DNA from: Mytilus edulis
Lineage: Eukaryota > Mollusca > Bivalvia > Mytilida > Mytilidae
Length of the DNA: 64,000 bases
Direction: 5' to 3'
NCBI RefSeq assembly: GCF_963676685.1
Contig: NC_092344.1
Coordinates: 89,682,749 to 89,746,748 of the forward strand
This document shows, one piece after another, positions 12,311 through 25,694 of this stretch. The position numbers were made by a program, and so were the translations under genes. Position 1 is the stretch's first letter; every line of letters begins with the position of its first letter. The notes below the pieces were generated by a model. The model was not told the origin of the DNA and ran no database searches. It saw nothing but the letters and a program-made list of their open reading frames with translations.

Positions 12311-14286
12311 AAAACAGAACAGAACAGAACATATTTTATTTCCAATTAAGGGCCCACAAGGGACATACAGAGTATACATGAATAAGGCAAAAGAATATTG
12401 ATTTGCATAGATACATAGATACAAACAATTTTTTACATACAGTTACAATACAATTACTAACTCATATTCACTTTAATAAATTTACCAACAGCATTAAGGA
12501 CCTGATTGTCTTCACAGTTTAATAAATAAATAAATTTATGCTGATTATCAAGTATAGAAAAATTTGGAATTCTTTGGCAAACAAAGTCAAAGAGAGCATC
12601 TCTATCTGATTTAAAATTTTCACAGTTAGTTCAAAAATGGATTTCATCTTCAACACAGCCAGAGGAGCATTTTTTGCAAATTCTTTCATTTCATGGAATA
12701 TTTGAAAAACGACCAACTTCAATTTGAAGCTTATGAGCAGAAATACGTAATTTGCATATAGATCTTCTAAAATCAAAGTTCTTAATTAAAGAAAGATAAT
12801 TTTCATAACCAAAATTCTGCTTAAATTTCACATAATTAAACAGTTTTCCATCAGAAGCTTTATTTTGGCTAGCATACCAATTGCTAATATATATAGTGTG
12901 AATTAATTTACTAGTTATGTTCAAAAATTTATATTGTCCGAAATGTTTTACTTCTTGTTTAATTTCAAAAACTTCCAATACTTTTTTAACAAATGAGAAC
13001 CAAGAAATTATGTTAGATTTGTGAAGCTCTTGGGTGCATTTATAACTTTATAAGCATCTTTCAATAGACTGAATTCAGTTGTAAGATTTTCAAATCTATA
13101 CCAGTATTTTACAATTGACTTTACAATATCATAATGTAAGGGGAAACGTCCCAGTTCTGATAATACAGCAAAATTGACACTCCTTTTGTGTACACCAAGT
13201 ATAAATTTAGAAAATTTAAGATGGAGATTCTCACACTTAAGATTTTTAAAAATATTTTCAAGATTAAATAAGGAAGACTGCAATTTATTACAAGAGACGT
13301 TATAACCTCCATATACCTCTGAATTATATAACAGAATGGGTTTAAGGGTATGATCAAAAATATGAACACAAGATTTTATTCCAGGAGACAAATTGATAAA
13401 ATCCTTTCTAAGTTTATAGTAGGCCTTAAGAGCCTTATTATAAAGTTTAGTTTTAGCTAGATGAAAACTAAGTATTTGTAATGAGCGACACAGTCAATCA
13501 AGTTATTCTGCAGTCGAAAATTCTCCTGAATTTTCCTTCCAGCCTTATTAAAAATTAGTCTTTCTAATATTAACTTTCAGGCACCAGTCAGCACAATATT
13601 TTTCTAGCTGATCAAGTCTACTTTGAAGCCCTGTGGCTGATGTTGACATAATCACAATATCATCCGCATACATCAAACAATTTAATTTCTCTGAGTGCAG
13701 GGAAACTGCATCCAGACAGGAGTCAAGATAAGATGGGAAGTCATTTATAAAAATTTTAATAATGAAGGACTCAAGTTGTCTCCTTGTCTTACACCTAATT
13801 TAATGCTAAAAGGGTCAGTGAGAGAAGCTCCAACTCTTACACATGCTTTACTATTATTATACATATCTGATATAATATTATAAAATAAAGTACCAACTTT
13901 CATATTAATAAGCTTCAGTTTAAGACCTATATGAATTACACTGTCGAATGCTTTGCGAAAGTCTACAAAACAAGTATATAGTCTACCCTCTTTACTGTGA
14001 CAGTATTTGTCTATCAGTGTTTTCAAAATAAATATATGATCTGAAGTTCTGGCATTTTTTGTAAAGCCAATCTGAGAATTATGAATTAAGTTGTTTTGGT
14101 ACAAAAATTTGTCAAGTCTTGTATTCAAAATATTGTTAAAAAGTTAACCAATGGTACTAGTAATTGTTATACCTCTATAGTTAGATGGATCACAAGGATC
14201 ATCTGATTTAAAAATTGGCGAAATAAAACCATCAGCCCAAATCTTTGGGTACACACTATTCTTGAGGCACAAATTAAATAATTGGA
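12311..14286 (-). mobile_element. LINE (non-LTR retrotransposon), 5'-truncated, nested
   Basis: On the minus strand the pieces run in order. At 14128-13745 is an RT core with FVDFRKAFDSV and GVRQGDNLSPSLL. At 13391-13008 is the post-RT region (GVHKRSVNFAVLSELGRFPL). Further C-terminal parts lie at 12978-12500, with a cysteine cluster ICKKCSSGCVEDEIHF near 12680. The 3' end is a GTTCT repeat tail. The catalytic YADD box would fall near 13660, where the frame is disturbed (the YADD-like coding is readable on the minus strand around 13650-13670). TATGAT flanks both ends (12305-12310, 14287-14292). Several frameshifts show it is inactive. It lies antisense, upstream of the first NRF1 coding exon. 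Confidence 0.85.
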
Positions 14287-14403
14287 TATGATCTTTCTAA
14301 TTTTAATTCCAAATTAAAATTTTGACCCCAATTTCACGGTCCACTGAACATAGAAAATGATAGTGGGAGTGGGGCATCCGTGTACTATGGACACATTCTT
14401 GTT
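14287..14403 (+). repeat. Dispersed repeat (ATGCCCCCACCTACG type), right part
   Basis: Continues the repeat interrupted at 12310: GATCTTTCTAATTTTAATTC, then a CACGGTCCACTGAACATAGA box and the typical end GGACACATTCTTGTTT. Confidence 0.8.
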
Positions 14404-14775
14404 TGTACAAACTTTGATAGGAAATCACACCCTGCCTTAAACTTCATGAAATTGCCTGTGGTATTTAAAATTTAGGGAAGACACAAAATTGTAAAGAATT
14501 TAAAATCATTTATTCAACATGAAAAGAGGGTTGTAAATACTAATATCATATGCTGATCTATTAGGACTGTCTTTTTTAAAAGTAGTTTTGTTGTTACAGT
14601 GATATTTATTTACAACATTTTGCTTTATACCTCTTTCAGTCTACTAAGTTATTTGTAAGTACATGTATTACTATTGATATGCAAATGGCAGATGACTTGT
14701 TGATGACATAAAGTGAAAAAATTTATGATGGTTTATTTTGTGTATTTCAGATCACATTTACAGACCAAAGGCACG

Positions 14776-17700
14776 ATGATAAGTGCAAGCATTGTATCAT
14801 CAGCAGGTCATGGACAAGGGATCCAGACTTACACATTAAACAGTTCCTCAGATATCATGAGTGATGGTATCAGTGAACCAAGTTCTCCAGAGAGTTCGTT
14901 TGACAGTTCTGATCTACTGGGTGATGATGAAGTTTCAGTTCAGTTAGCAGCTGCAGGTATGGAGGAACCATAATAAGAATAAGAATAAGAATTTTATTAA
15001 CTAGTCTAAAATCCAAACAATAGGATTGTTACTAAAATGCAAAACAAAAACAAACAAACATACAGACAGGCATATTGATTACAAAATGATAGACATTAAA
15101 CACTACAAATATGTAGCATTGAAAGAAAAAATAATATAAATTATTAATATTAATTATAATACTATTTTTGACAGCATGCCTCCTCTTTAGTTTAAAATTA
15201 TCAATTCAAATATTATGCTTATACATGTATATAACATTATAAGTTGAGACATCAATTACACAGTTCATATATTGACATTATAATTGTTTCTCTCATTATA
15301 CATTTCACTTATATAGTTCACAATGATAAGTAAAATATCACATTCTCCACAGGAAAATATAAAATCAAATTTGCTTCTCCACTCATTGAATTAAAACTGG
15401 GGACAATACTAGAAATTTCATTAAACATTTTGATCCTAGTTTTATTAATTTCTGAACATGTTATGATAAAATGAAATTCATCTTCCACCTCTTTATGGCA
15501 TAAAGGACATATTCTATTGTCTAAAGCTGGTTTGTTGTATCTACCACGTTCAACAGCCAGCTCTCTATTACTTTACCATATGACTGTATCATCTACCACA
15601 TAGTGTGGTGGAATTTTGCCAAATAAACAGTCCTATTTTGTAATGCCATTATGACATGCTACTGCATGTATATATATATGTGTCACAATCTGCCTCTGTT
15701 TTATTTTATATTTAAAAAATCTGATGATTCCTTCATGAAATAGCATTTTACAAATACATGTAGTAAAACTCATTAAATTGTCATCAAGCAATGCTGCAAA
15801 ATTCTTAATCTGTTTATATGTTGGTAGTGCATGTAAAAGACAAAGTATATTTACTGAGAAAGTAAATTACATTTGAAAAAAAAAGTCTTACTTAATTTTA
15901 TATAATTTGTATGGACATTCAGTCAGAGCATTAGAAACTAATAGAAATCGCAGTCCTGCAAATATAGATACATGTTTATTGGAAATATTATAGTTCTAAT
16001 AAAGAGCAGTTTACATTAAAATTAAATTTTATACTTCTTTAGAGTAAGATCTGTTTTTCTCAGCTTTCACAATTTGATATAATTAAATAATTTTCTTGTT
16101 TGTATTTGAGATCAAAAGAATCAAATAATTTAGATGTGTTGTTTCATGACAGGGACAGTAGGATTAGCTGCAGCTGCAGCAATTGCTGGTGGTAGAAAAA
16201 AGAAACGCCCTCATTCTTTTGAAACTAACCCATCTATACGTAAACGCCAACAAACAAGACTGCTCAGGTATGTTTTCCAGATATATAAACAACATAATTT
16301 ATTTTGATGAGTAAACATCTTCACAGGTGTGAATATTTTATTTATCAAAATAAATGTTTAAAACAGTGCTTAACATTAACCAAATGAAATTGAGAATGGA
16401 AATGGGGAATGTGACAAAGAGACAACAATCTGACCAAAGAGCAGAAAACAGCTGAAGGCCACCATTGGGTCTGCAACAAAGCGAGAAAATCCAAAAGATG
16501 TAAAGTAAAAACAATACTATATTAGAAAATTGTCTTTCTTTTCATTATTATTCTTTATGTGTGTGGCGGTTGATATATATATTTCATATATATTATTCAC
16601 AGGTTTTAAAATATAGGTTAGTTGATATCTTGATATGTATTTGATTTAGTTTTCAATACATTCAATCACAATGCATTAATAAAAATGTCAAAAGTCCTTT
16701 TGAAATTTATATTAAGAAATGATTACAATGTTTAACATATAATTTCAGGAAATTAAAGCAGACCATAGAAGAGTACACCACAAGAGTTGGTCAGCAGGCA
16801 GTGGTGTTATGTTGTACACCTGGTAAAATGTCAAATTCAAACAATAACTATAAAGTGTTTGGATCACAACCTTTAGAAAGTGTGGTATGTTATACTCAAA
16901 GGATGTTTACTTGCTTATACAGGATAATGTTTTGTATGAATACTGCAAAATAATATGTGTACTGCTTATGTTTTCCAATACAAAGATAATGTGCTTAATT
17001 ATGAACGTTTTTGTGTAGAGTCAAACATTTTTGGATAAAAAAAATGCATTCATACAATAAAAACCTGTATATGGCTGGCTTGAACCGGGCGGCATGGTAG
17101 CTGTCAATTTTCCAAACTTTATCTCACACAACTTTTGAGATTAAAATAAAATATAGTTCATTGAGCACACCATTCTAAACATTGTATCCATGACATTATA
17201 GTCATTAATGTTACAAAATGGTGTACATGTATGTGTAAAACCATACATGGCAGAAAATTGCATGAATTGTACATTGTGTATGTCTCTAGTTCTATCTTTC
17301 TTTGATATTAGAACGAAATTCATAACAGTGTGGTCGACAGTAAAACGTTTATTAGTAATTGTACTGAAAAGTTTACCTTTAACTTGTTTGTCGTGGGCGA
17401 TGATTTTATGCTCACTCAGTCTATCGGAGGCCTTCAAGTGGGGATTTAAATAATCATTTGTTAACACATTTTGATACATAAAATGAAACTTTCTTTTCAC
17501 AAATCATTTAAGGAATTTATTTTAAATGTTATACCATCACTTACAACAGTTTCACTTTTCAGAATATTAATGTCCAGAGCTGATATCAATAAATAATAAT
17601 AAAAAAAAAAGTTTATTCATGGTAAAAAAAAACAAAAAAACTTTTAAGTTAATAGGGACCCGCGTTATTTCAGAAAATATCTTATTGATTAAGAGAACAA

Positions 17701-20700
17701 AAACTTCTACGTTGTGATCATTTAAGAGTGGCCTTCTATTTATTCAATGCTAACCATGTGGGCTTTGTTTTTTTTTATATACCATAAATCGATTCGTTCA
17801 TTCAGATATTTGTCAGTTTGCCTTGGCTCTTCAAGTCCAACACACAACTTCTCACGAAATTGGTATTTTTCTTACAAAAATTACATCCATGTGATGTATT
17901 CTTTTCATGGAGAATGAATGTTGCACCTTATTTTATTTGTTATCGGTTTTTTTTGTGTGTATCATTGACGTATAAGACAACCTGAATCTTCTTTATTCAA
18001 ATTTAAAACATACGAGATGGCAATTATGACACAAAATAAATAAATTTAACTTACAGCAGAAGAAAGATAATGAGCATCGCTTTTATAGTCTTCTAAATAT
18101 CAAAGACGCGTGGTCTTTTTAAAAATGATGTAAATTTATAAAGGAAACAACAAACAAAATAGTTCGAATATTTATATTGGAAAAAGTAACGGTGTGTAAA
18201 TCATAACAATTATTTTATTTCAATGAAAATCAAACTGTTTATTTTTTTTCGCTGCGAGCAAATTTTTAATTTTGGTCGCATTTTGAAAATCAATAAATCT
18301 TGTATTCTTGTTGGAAGCTGCACTGTTTAGTTTATACCCGTTTTTTTCAATGCCACACAAATCCAACAGACAAAAAAAATGGTAGGTTCAAGAAATAATT
18401 GATGCAAACTATACTTTATTGTAGTTTTAACATGGGTAGGCATTATATTCGTGATTATTTTTGCCCGAGCGATATCGAAAAACTATTATATAAAGTGTCC
18501 TAGTTCAGTGAAAATGTACGTCATACTTATTTCCTAAACAAATAAATAAACAAACATTAATTAACATACAACACTACCAAAGGCCAGAGACTCCTTACTT
18601 GTATGATTTTGTAAAAAAATGCATCTTTTTAAAACAGTCGAAAACAAAATTGTCTGTCCAATGGAAAAGTTGAAGCCCAAAAAAGATGAACAGTGCATTA
18701 TAGAAACATAAAAGCTGATTGCAAAAGTTGACGACAAGATCTATTTTATAACTTGAGTATGGCCTAATACTATTAACCTGAAATAAATATATTTATAGCA
18801 ATTCCCTTGATACGAAAGATCTACATGTTGCCTTGGGCTTTTTTTTTCTTTTTTTTTTGCTCTTTGGTTGGTTTTTTGTCTCAATGACAATTCAATTTTC
18901 ATTCTTATCATAGATATAACTGCATGTTAAAATAAGAATATGAAGTGTGATAGACAATCAGACACATTCTTTCCAGGGACCATTGAACAGGCGTTATCAA
19001 GCTATAGGTCCCTGTATGGCCTTCAACCATTAGCAAAATACACACTTTATAGAATGAAAGCTCCAAGAGGTCTTGGGATGATAAAAACAAACATAAAAGA
19101 TGAGCGAGAAAAAAAATAGGGATACTGCATGGAAATTGGAAAATGGTCCGCAACATTAATTTAGTCAACTCACTTAGTTGAAATTAAAGACCTGGCGAAT
19201 TTTAGCCTTTTGCAATGGATGTGATGTATGTTTAAAAAAAATCATGGTTTGTTTGGACATTTTTATAAATCAAGTCTTGTTTTTAAATTATTTGCAAGTA
19301 AGTTTTAAGTCATGAACAAATAATCACTCACAGAAAGACGTCAAATCCATCAACAAAAGAAAAAAAATAATAGACGACCGACAACGCACAGAATATCATG
19401 TATGTGTTCCGGACCATATGAGTATTTGGACCATACGCATATATCATGACCATAAGGGTATACTAATATGGTCCAAATGCTCATAAGGTCCGGAACATAT
19501 TTTATTTGCGATCACAAATGCACGAAGACGTCCATTTCTATGTAAATTGGGTCGATTTTTTTTATATAGATAAGATGAATGCGTTTCTGTTGCCAAGTGT
19601 TTTTCACAAGTATAGTAGCAGTATAGCAGAACGGTTTAAGTTTCCTATATACACCAAATGATACATTTTGCCAATACAATAACGTAAATGCATGCAAATT
19701 TCACAAGGTTTAATCCAAATAGCTTTCTTACTATCCAATAACTTTCAAGTACGAAAAAGGGCAGAAGTATATTTTGTCTTTATGTTTCGTATTTGCACAA
19801 CTTTTGAAAGTGGATTATGCATTCGTTCTAAAATAAAATTATACCAGATAAAAGTTAAAAGATTACATAACTCGACAATCGCAATTGTTAAATCCGAAAA
19901 AGATAATCAATCAATACATGCATTCAGTAAGTCATTCTTTTTTCTGAAAGAACATGGCTTTGCGATATCTTATTATGAAAATTGATTGTCGAAACATAAC
20001 AAAAACACAAGTAAAGGACGTTTAATTAATCAATATAAATCAAAACACAAATTCCTGATTAGTATTTCGAATTATTTTATATAGGCGTTGAGAACCTTTG
20101 GTGACCCCACGGTTTAAATGTTTATATTAAGGACGTCGTGAGCAATGGGCGTTATAGACGAACGTTCACCTAATCTGTCCCAGTCAATGGGATATTAAAG
20201 TGCGCCAATCAATGTCCATAGCCACACTGTTATGAATTCGATACTAATATAAATAGGAGTTATCTTCCTTTGTCCATATTTTTAGTTTGACTTTCAAATG
20301 CTCCATACAATGCAAAGTTTAGTTTTAGTTCACGCTGCAAATTGATGGAATCTTTACCCTTCTGTGCCAAGAAGCACTTTGAATTGATTTCTCTCATCTT
20401 TTAACAATTTCAGGAAAGGTTATATTAAAAATCTAGAGCAAATATGATGTAAATTTATTCATTGGGACTGTTAATTGCCTTTTACAACATTTAGTAACCC
20501 TTACTAAATTTTTGAATTTGTAAATAGTAAAGTCCCAAATGAAGGTCAGAACTGTTTTATATGCCAAAGTTTCATAAATGGGTAGAATTGTAATTTGTTT
20601 TTTCAGATGAGGAATTGTAAATCAGTTATTCTTCACGATTTAGAGACATCTTTATCTGAGACAATACCTCATGCAGAACACCAGGGTGCTCAAGAACTAC

Positions 20701-23700
20701 CATCATTATCCATTGATGGTATCCCTACTTCAGTAGAAAAAATGACGCAGGTAATTCACAAAGGCTAATTATCTGACCCAGATATTTATATCTTATGATT
20801 TCTTTAAGATGTAGAAATTATTTGCATTTTTGTTTTGGATGTGATGAAAAGTGGTAGAAGCACCTATTTCCATTTTTTTAGTAAATTGGAGGAGTAAACA
20901 CAAATTTCAATATATTATAATGCAAACTCAAAAGCGAAAGCTCCATTCCTGTGTGTACTTTATTAATGTGTGCTTTAAAACAATGCAAAATTGACTGGAA
21001 AACAAATAACTGATTTTTAGGTAAGTATTGCATCCAATGCAATCAAAACCCTATGGTACTGACTTGATATCTAAATCTTCAAAGGGTTAGCACTGCTCTT
21101 TAGATACGCAAAATATAGTGCATTGATCATAACATTCTAAACATTGTATCACGGGACTATCCATAGATATAGGAAGATGTGGTATGAGTGCCAATGAGAC
21201 AAATCTCCATCCAAGTATCAATTTATAAAAGTAAACATTAAAGGTCAAGGTATGGTCTTTATCACAGAGCCTTGGCTCGCACCGAACAGCAAGCTGTAAA
21301 GGGCCCAAAAATTAGAAGTGTAAAACCATTTGCACAGGAAAACCAACGGTCTAATCTATACATGTATAAAAAAACGAGAAATGAACATTTCCAGAAATTT
21401 ATCAATGAAATATATGTTCAAATATTCAATATACAAAATGATATTATACTTTTGTGCATTTATTACTTTTATAATATCTATTCTAAAAATATCAATGTAT
21501 CAATGATGTCATTGTTAAAGTCATCTTTAAAAATTAGAGCCATCTTCCTTTGTCCAGAATTGTAGTTGAATCAACTATAACCAATGTTTTATACAATGAA
21601 ATATTTAATTTTACTTCCACTGATAAATTGAATCCTTCTGTGCTTTCAAGCACTTTAATTAAAATTTTCTTGTTAACATATCAAGTTATTTATATTTGAA
21701 TATAATTTTCTTTTCATTGTATAGGCTCAGTTGAGGACTTTCATACCTGAAATGCTAAAATACTCAACAGGCAGAAGTAAACCTGGCTGGGGTAAAATGG
21801 AATGTCGTCCTGTTTGGTGGCCTGATGATGTACCATGGGCAAATGTTAGAAGTGATGTTAGAACAACAGAGCAGAAGAAAAAGGTTCACATATTGATATT
21901 TTAATACATTATGCCAACAAAGCTGGCAAGAACTCTTGAAAATGGCTTGAAAGAAATTTACATTGTGCACCAGCTATTTTAATTTTTGATTTGAGATTTT
22001 TTTTTCATAAAATCATTATGTACATGTAATGGTTTGGTTTAATGAATGTCACGCTGCCCATGAAGGGCCCTTAATTGGAACATAAATATATTTATTCCGA
22101 TATTTCTGTTTGAATAGGTTTCATGGACAGATGCTCTTAAAAGTATTGTAAAGAACTGTTACCGACACCATGGAAGAGAAGATCTGTTACACGTTTTTGA
22201 AACTGACTCAAGCTATCAGAGAACTATGTTACAAACTATAAACAATCCTGATGGCACAGTGTCTATTATTCAGATAGATACATCACCCAATCAAATTGTT
22301 ACACTTCCTGATGGCACACAAGCTACAGTTGTTCATGCAGTAAGTTTACATGTTAAGTTTGTAATAAGGTCAGGGAACCCCTAATGGTAAGTCAATGATA
22401 TTTGGAATGCATTTTTATAAGCATAAACCCTGCTAATTTTGTTAGCCTAATTGTTAGAATATTAAAATTATCCAATCTTCACTAGTCGTCATATAGGGCC
22501 TTGGTGGCAGTCAAACTGCTGTATTACTAGCCTGTCAACACTGAGGTGAGTTTGAATCCCTCTTAGGGCAGGTGCACTTGACTCCAATCACTAGAATTGT
22601 CTGATTTCATACCAAAGGTCATTGTTCTTTCCTGCACTCCAACTTTTCCCACCAATAAAAACTGACTGCCATGAATAGCACAATAGAGTTGAATGTGGGG
22701 TTAAACACCAATCGATCAATCAATCAAGTCAACTCAAAGAACAAAACAAAACTGCAAAGAGAGTTATTTCCTCTCTGTATTAAAAATCTCACAGGTGAAT
22801 TAGTTTGACTTCCCTAAAAACAGGAATCTAGAAATTATGCAAATTATATAAGTAAACAAAATGTATGTAGTGGCCAAGTGTTTTAGAAATTAAACTAGCT
22901 CAAGATATTGCAATCTTGATATATTCATTCTTTAGAATAAGGATGAAAGGACAGTTGACCTTAGAGTATATCATACTTTTACTCCTATCTTAAATGTTTT
23001 GGTATGAAAATTGTTTTTATAGATGGCATCACACTTTCAAATAGTTAAACCTTTTTGGCCATATATATTTTATAATGGAAAAGTTGTAACTTGTTTATAG
23101 ATTCACCCTGGAGTACCTAATCAGGAGGCCAGTCAAGCTGTACAAACCCTAGCCAACCCTAGTGGTGATAATTTGACACACATGACACCTGTAAGTGTAG
23201 AGATGAACGCAGACTCATTGGCACAAAGTATAGCTACAATATCAGAAGATGGACAGATTATTTTAACAGGGGATAATGCATTGAATGGTAGGTATAAATT
23301 GAAAGTGTTGTAATTGCTACTTCAATGTTTTCAAGATTGTTTCATTCCGATGAATTTTGTATTTCAATTAAAATTGTTTGCCAATTTATCATTTATTTGT
23401 TTCTGTTAAATTCACAAATAATGGACAGTGGCTCCTTAAACAGAGTAAGCAAGCAATCCACCTATATTTACTGAATCATATTAAGTATTTCAGTCTATTA
23501 GGCAAAAGTCATGAACTTAGTTTATATACAAGACATTTTTTTAACACACTGCTGCAATTGGAAAGGTTTGTTTTGTGATATATGGTTCTTATCATTTCAG
23601 ACTTATTTTATGTTTCATACTTTCAGGTATAGTTATACCTGTTTCAATGTATCAACAACTGACCAATCCTGTTACAGCATTACATTCAGGTACAGATCTA

Positions 23701-23829
23701 CATGTTGCCATGGCACCCATGGGTGTTCCTAAAGATGATGATATTAATGTGATAGCAGATATTCAAAGTATGGACAGTCAGTCACCGGATGTGTTGGAAC
23801 ATGTTGAACCTAAACTAGAGGAGACATGA
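14776..23829 (+). CDS. NRF1: Nuclear respiratory factor 1 (NRF1 / erect wing orthologue)
   Basis: Eight coding exons: 14776-14956, 16153-16267, 16749-16884, 20607-20750, 21725-21883, 22118-22339, 23101-23287 and 23627-23829 (stop TGA). They sum to 1347 nt, an exact 449 codons, and all phases agree. NRF1 is a nuclear bZIP-like transcription factor that binds GC-rich palindromic sites as a dimer and controls genes of respiration and growth. The match to the animal family is strong throughout: acidic N-terminus, nuclear-localisation stretch GRKKKRPHSFETNPSIRKRQ, the DNA-binding region with EYTTRVGQQAV, the signature PEMLKYSTGRSKPGWGK and WWPDDVPWANVRSDVRT, and a C-terminal Q/T-rich activation part ending near IPVSMYQQL. 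It is 448 residues against about 503 in human. Intron 3 is 3.7 kb. The donor after exon 5 (GTTCAC) is atypical. The ATG at 14776 is the first in the exon after an acceptor at 14750; a longer 5' coding exon cannot be excluded. Confidence 0.95.
14971..15600 (-). mobile_element. LINE 3' end, 5'-truncated, inside NRF1 intron 1
   Basis: The minus strand codes the C-terminal part of a LINE ORF2. AVERGRYNKPALDNRICPLC near 15490-15560 holds the typical CPLC zinc-knuckle, followed by HKEVEDEFHF. It ends in a tail of TTATTC units at 14971-14990. Frames are broken after this. The upstream limit near 15600 is approximate. Confidence 0.8.
16388..16495 (+). repeat. Dispersed mussel repeat (GAGAATGGAAATGGGGAATG)
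   Basis: In NRF1 intron 2: AAATTGAGAATGGAAATGGG, then GAGACAACAATCTGACC and a GCAACAAAGCGAGAAAATCC box. Confidence 0.75.
17150..17489 (+). repeat. Dispersed repeat in NRF1 intron 3, left half
   Basis: Matches the left half of the copy at 25290-25690 (boxes TTTATGCTCACTCAGT and GATTTAAATAATCATTTGTT). It stops at ATGAAAC (17489), where a 2.5-kb insertion begins. Confidence 0.6.
17490..19990. other. Insertion of about 2.5 kb in NRF1 intron 3, type unknown
   Basis: This segment separates two halves of one dispersed repeat. GAAAC occurs at 17485-17489 and 19991-19995 and may be a target duplication. No inverted termini or coding capacity were recognised. It includes a short tail-type repeat near 18500 and a foldback at 19401-19501. 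Confidence 0.45.
19401..19501. repeat. Foldback (inverted repeat, about 35-bp arms)
   Basis: ATGTGTTCCGGACCATATGA, continuing to TTTGGACCATA, pairs with TATGGTCCAAATGCTCATAA, continuing to GGTCCGGAACATAT. The spacer is about 30 bp. The box GGACCATA also repeats inside the left arm. Confidence 0.7.
19991..20230 (+). repeat. Dispersed repeat in NRF1 intron 3, right half
   Basis: Continues the repeat broken at 17489. Boxes TTTCGAATTATT, ACCTTTGGTGAC, ATTCACCTAATCTG-like and AAGTGCGCCAA occur in the same order as in the copy at 25290-25690. Confidence 0.6.
21165..21370 (+). repeat. Dispersed mussel repeat (ATATAGGAAGATGTGGTATG)
   Basis: In NRF1 intron 4. It starts ATAGATATAGGAAGATGTGG and contains GAGTGCCAATGAGACAAATC, a GAGCCTTGGCTCGCACC box and an end of the AACGGTCTAATCTA type. 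The copy at 59119-59335 is close to it. Confidence 0.75.
22496..22727 (+). mobile_element. tRNA-derived SINE in NRF1 intron 6
   Basis: The head reads like a tRNA gene: A-box-like TGGTGGCAGTCAAAC near 22502-22516 and B-box-like GTGAGTTTGAATCCC near 22546-22560. A tRNA-unrelated body follows. The 3' end GTTAAACACCAATCGATCAA leads into short ATCA repeats, as in several molluscan SINEs. Confidence 0.75.
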
Positions 23830-25144
23830 TCTAAATGTACAAACAATATTTATTATCTGTTTATTCCTGTATATTATAATACAGTTGTCATGCTACGCTA
23901 TAGCTACAAAGTTTATAATTCATCAATAGTATCTGGGATTAGACACTTTTCCAGTACGCTGTGATATAGAATTTTGTGCCAAGGTACAGTACAACCTGTG
24001 ACTTTCTCCTAGTTATGTCCACCCTCTTGTATGATCACCTTTAAATGGTGATCATTTATTGGGGTATTCAATCTTGAGGTGTTGGCCATTTATTTTCGGT
24101 CATAAAACATAGGCTGATGTTTAGCATAAGGCAACTACCAATCAATCAATATCTTACTGTATTTGTGAAACTTTTTAATTTTTAATAATAAATAAAACTA
24201 TTGGTTAAATCTTTCCCTTTTCAATAAGTTAATTTTGTAAATGAAAGGGGTAATAGCTGCAGCACCTTCTCTTCCATCACTACATTATATAAATATAGTA
24301 ATGCTGATGCAAGGATATTTATCTGACTTAGGACAGGACCCCTCATTAACAATGCACATTCTAAGGCTTATTACCACAAAGCTCAGTTAAAGTATAATTT
24401 TTGGTAGCGCTACTTTCACATTTCTTGAGTTGTGTACCTTAACCTCATATGCAAGCAGGGCACCATATGTGTCCAATGGACACAATCCCCATTTACTTTC
24501 TCTTTTAAATGACAATATATAATTCACATTATGATTTTGTTTGGACACTGGATTGGTTCTAGTTGTTCTCAACAAACTGTCAAGAGGGAGACTTGAAATT
24601 CTTTATGCATTTTTATTTTTCGGCAGGTCTATTTTTGATTGATTAAATAATTAAATCAATCGTATGAATCCCATAAAAAAAATGTGGACTTTTCCCTGCA
24701 AGTTGTAACCTATATTGTATTGAATTTTCATGTAAGATACATTTCCATAAAAATATGCCTTATTCACCAAGAAAACTTTAAAAGAAAGTTTTTAATATTT
24801 TCCATGATAGATTTCACTGTTCATGCTTGCAAAGATCTGTAAAAAATTTACAAACTAGACTAAGATAGAAAAATTATTGGCTTAGGTAAGCCTTAATATG
24901 GTTTCATTTGCAAAACTATTTTAACATTTTTCATTGGACAATTTGGTGCATTTATAGCAATACAACATTGTCATTTTGCAACAAATATTAACTGTAAATT
25001 GTCTATTTATTTATTTGTGGTTACCAATTAGAAGCATCATGTACTACTTATTGTAATTTATGTAAATGTTATATGTTTTATTGTTCTAGAAAAACTTTAT
25101 TGAATCATATTTCACATTGTCATTTGTGTGTTTATTGTCATAAA

Positions 25145-25150
25145 AATAAA
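25145..25150 (+). terminator. Candidate poly(A) signal of NRF1
   Basis: AATAAA about 1.3 kb after the NRF1 stop. An earlier AATAAA lies near 24188. Which one is used cannot be decided from sequence. The DNA between the stop and this site shows no other gene and is probably 3' UTR. Confidence 0.4.
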
Positions 25151-25289
25151 ACTTCAGCTTAAAATAATTGTTCCTGCAAAGTGCCAGTTTAAAGTGTTCA
25201 CTGATGTGTTATTCAAACCTTGCAAATAATCAGTTATAATAAGTGAATCCAAGCTATTGAATATCATTTAAATAGAGGTATTCCCATAA

Positions 25290-25690
25290 AAGCGTGGACA
25301 ACCATAATACTTCTGATGCTATTAATACTGAAACATTTACCTTAAACTTGTTTGTCATTGGCATCCATAACAATGATTTTATGCTCACTCAGTCGATCAA
25401 AGGCCTTCCAGTGGAAATTTAAATAATCATTTGTTAAACAATTTGACACATAAAATGAAACATAACAAAAATGCAAGTAAAGAACTTTGGAGTATTCAAT
25501 ATTTGACAAAACATGAAGGTTATTCCTGTACTAGTTTTTCGAATTATTGGATTTGGGTATTGAAACCCTTTGGTGACATCACAGTTTAAACATCTATAAT
25601 TAGTACAACACGATAAGTGGGGTTGCAGACAAACATTCACCTAATCTGATTCAGTGAATGGGAGACTTAAGTGCGCCAAAGAATGGTCTA
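25290..25690 (+). repeat. Dispersed repeat, uninterrupted copy
   Basis: This is the unbroken version of the repeat split at 17150-17489 and 19991-20230. Boxes TTTATGCTCACTCAGTCGAT, AAATAATCATTTGTTAAA, TTTTTCGAATTATT and AAGTGCGCCAAAGAATGG occur in order. Confidence 0.6.
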
Positions 25691-25694
25691 GTAC

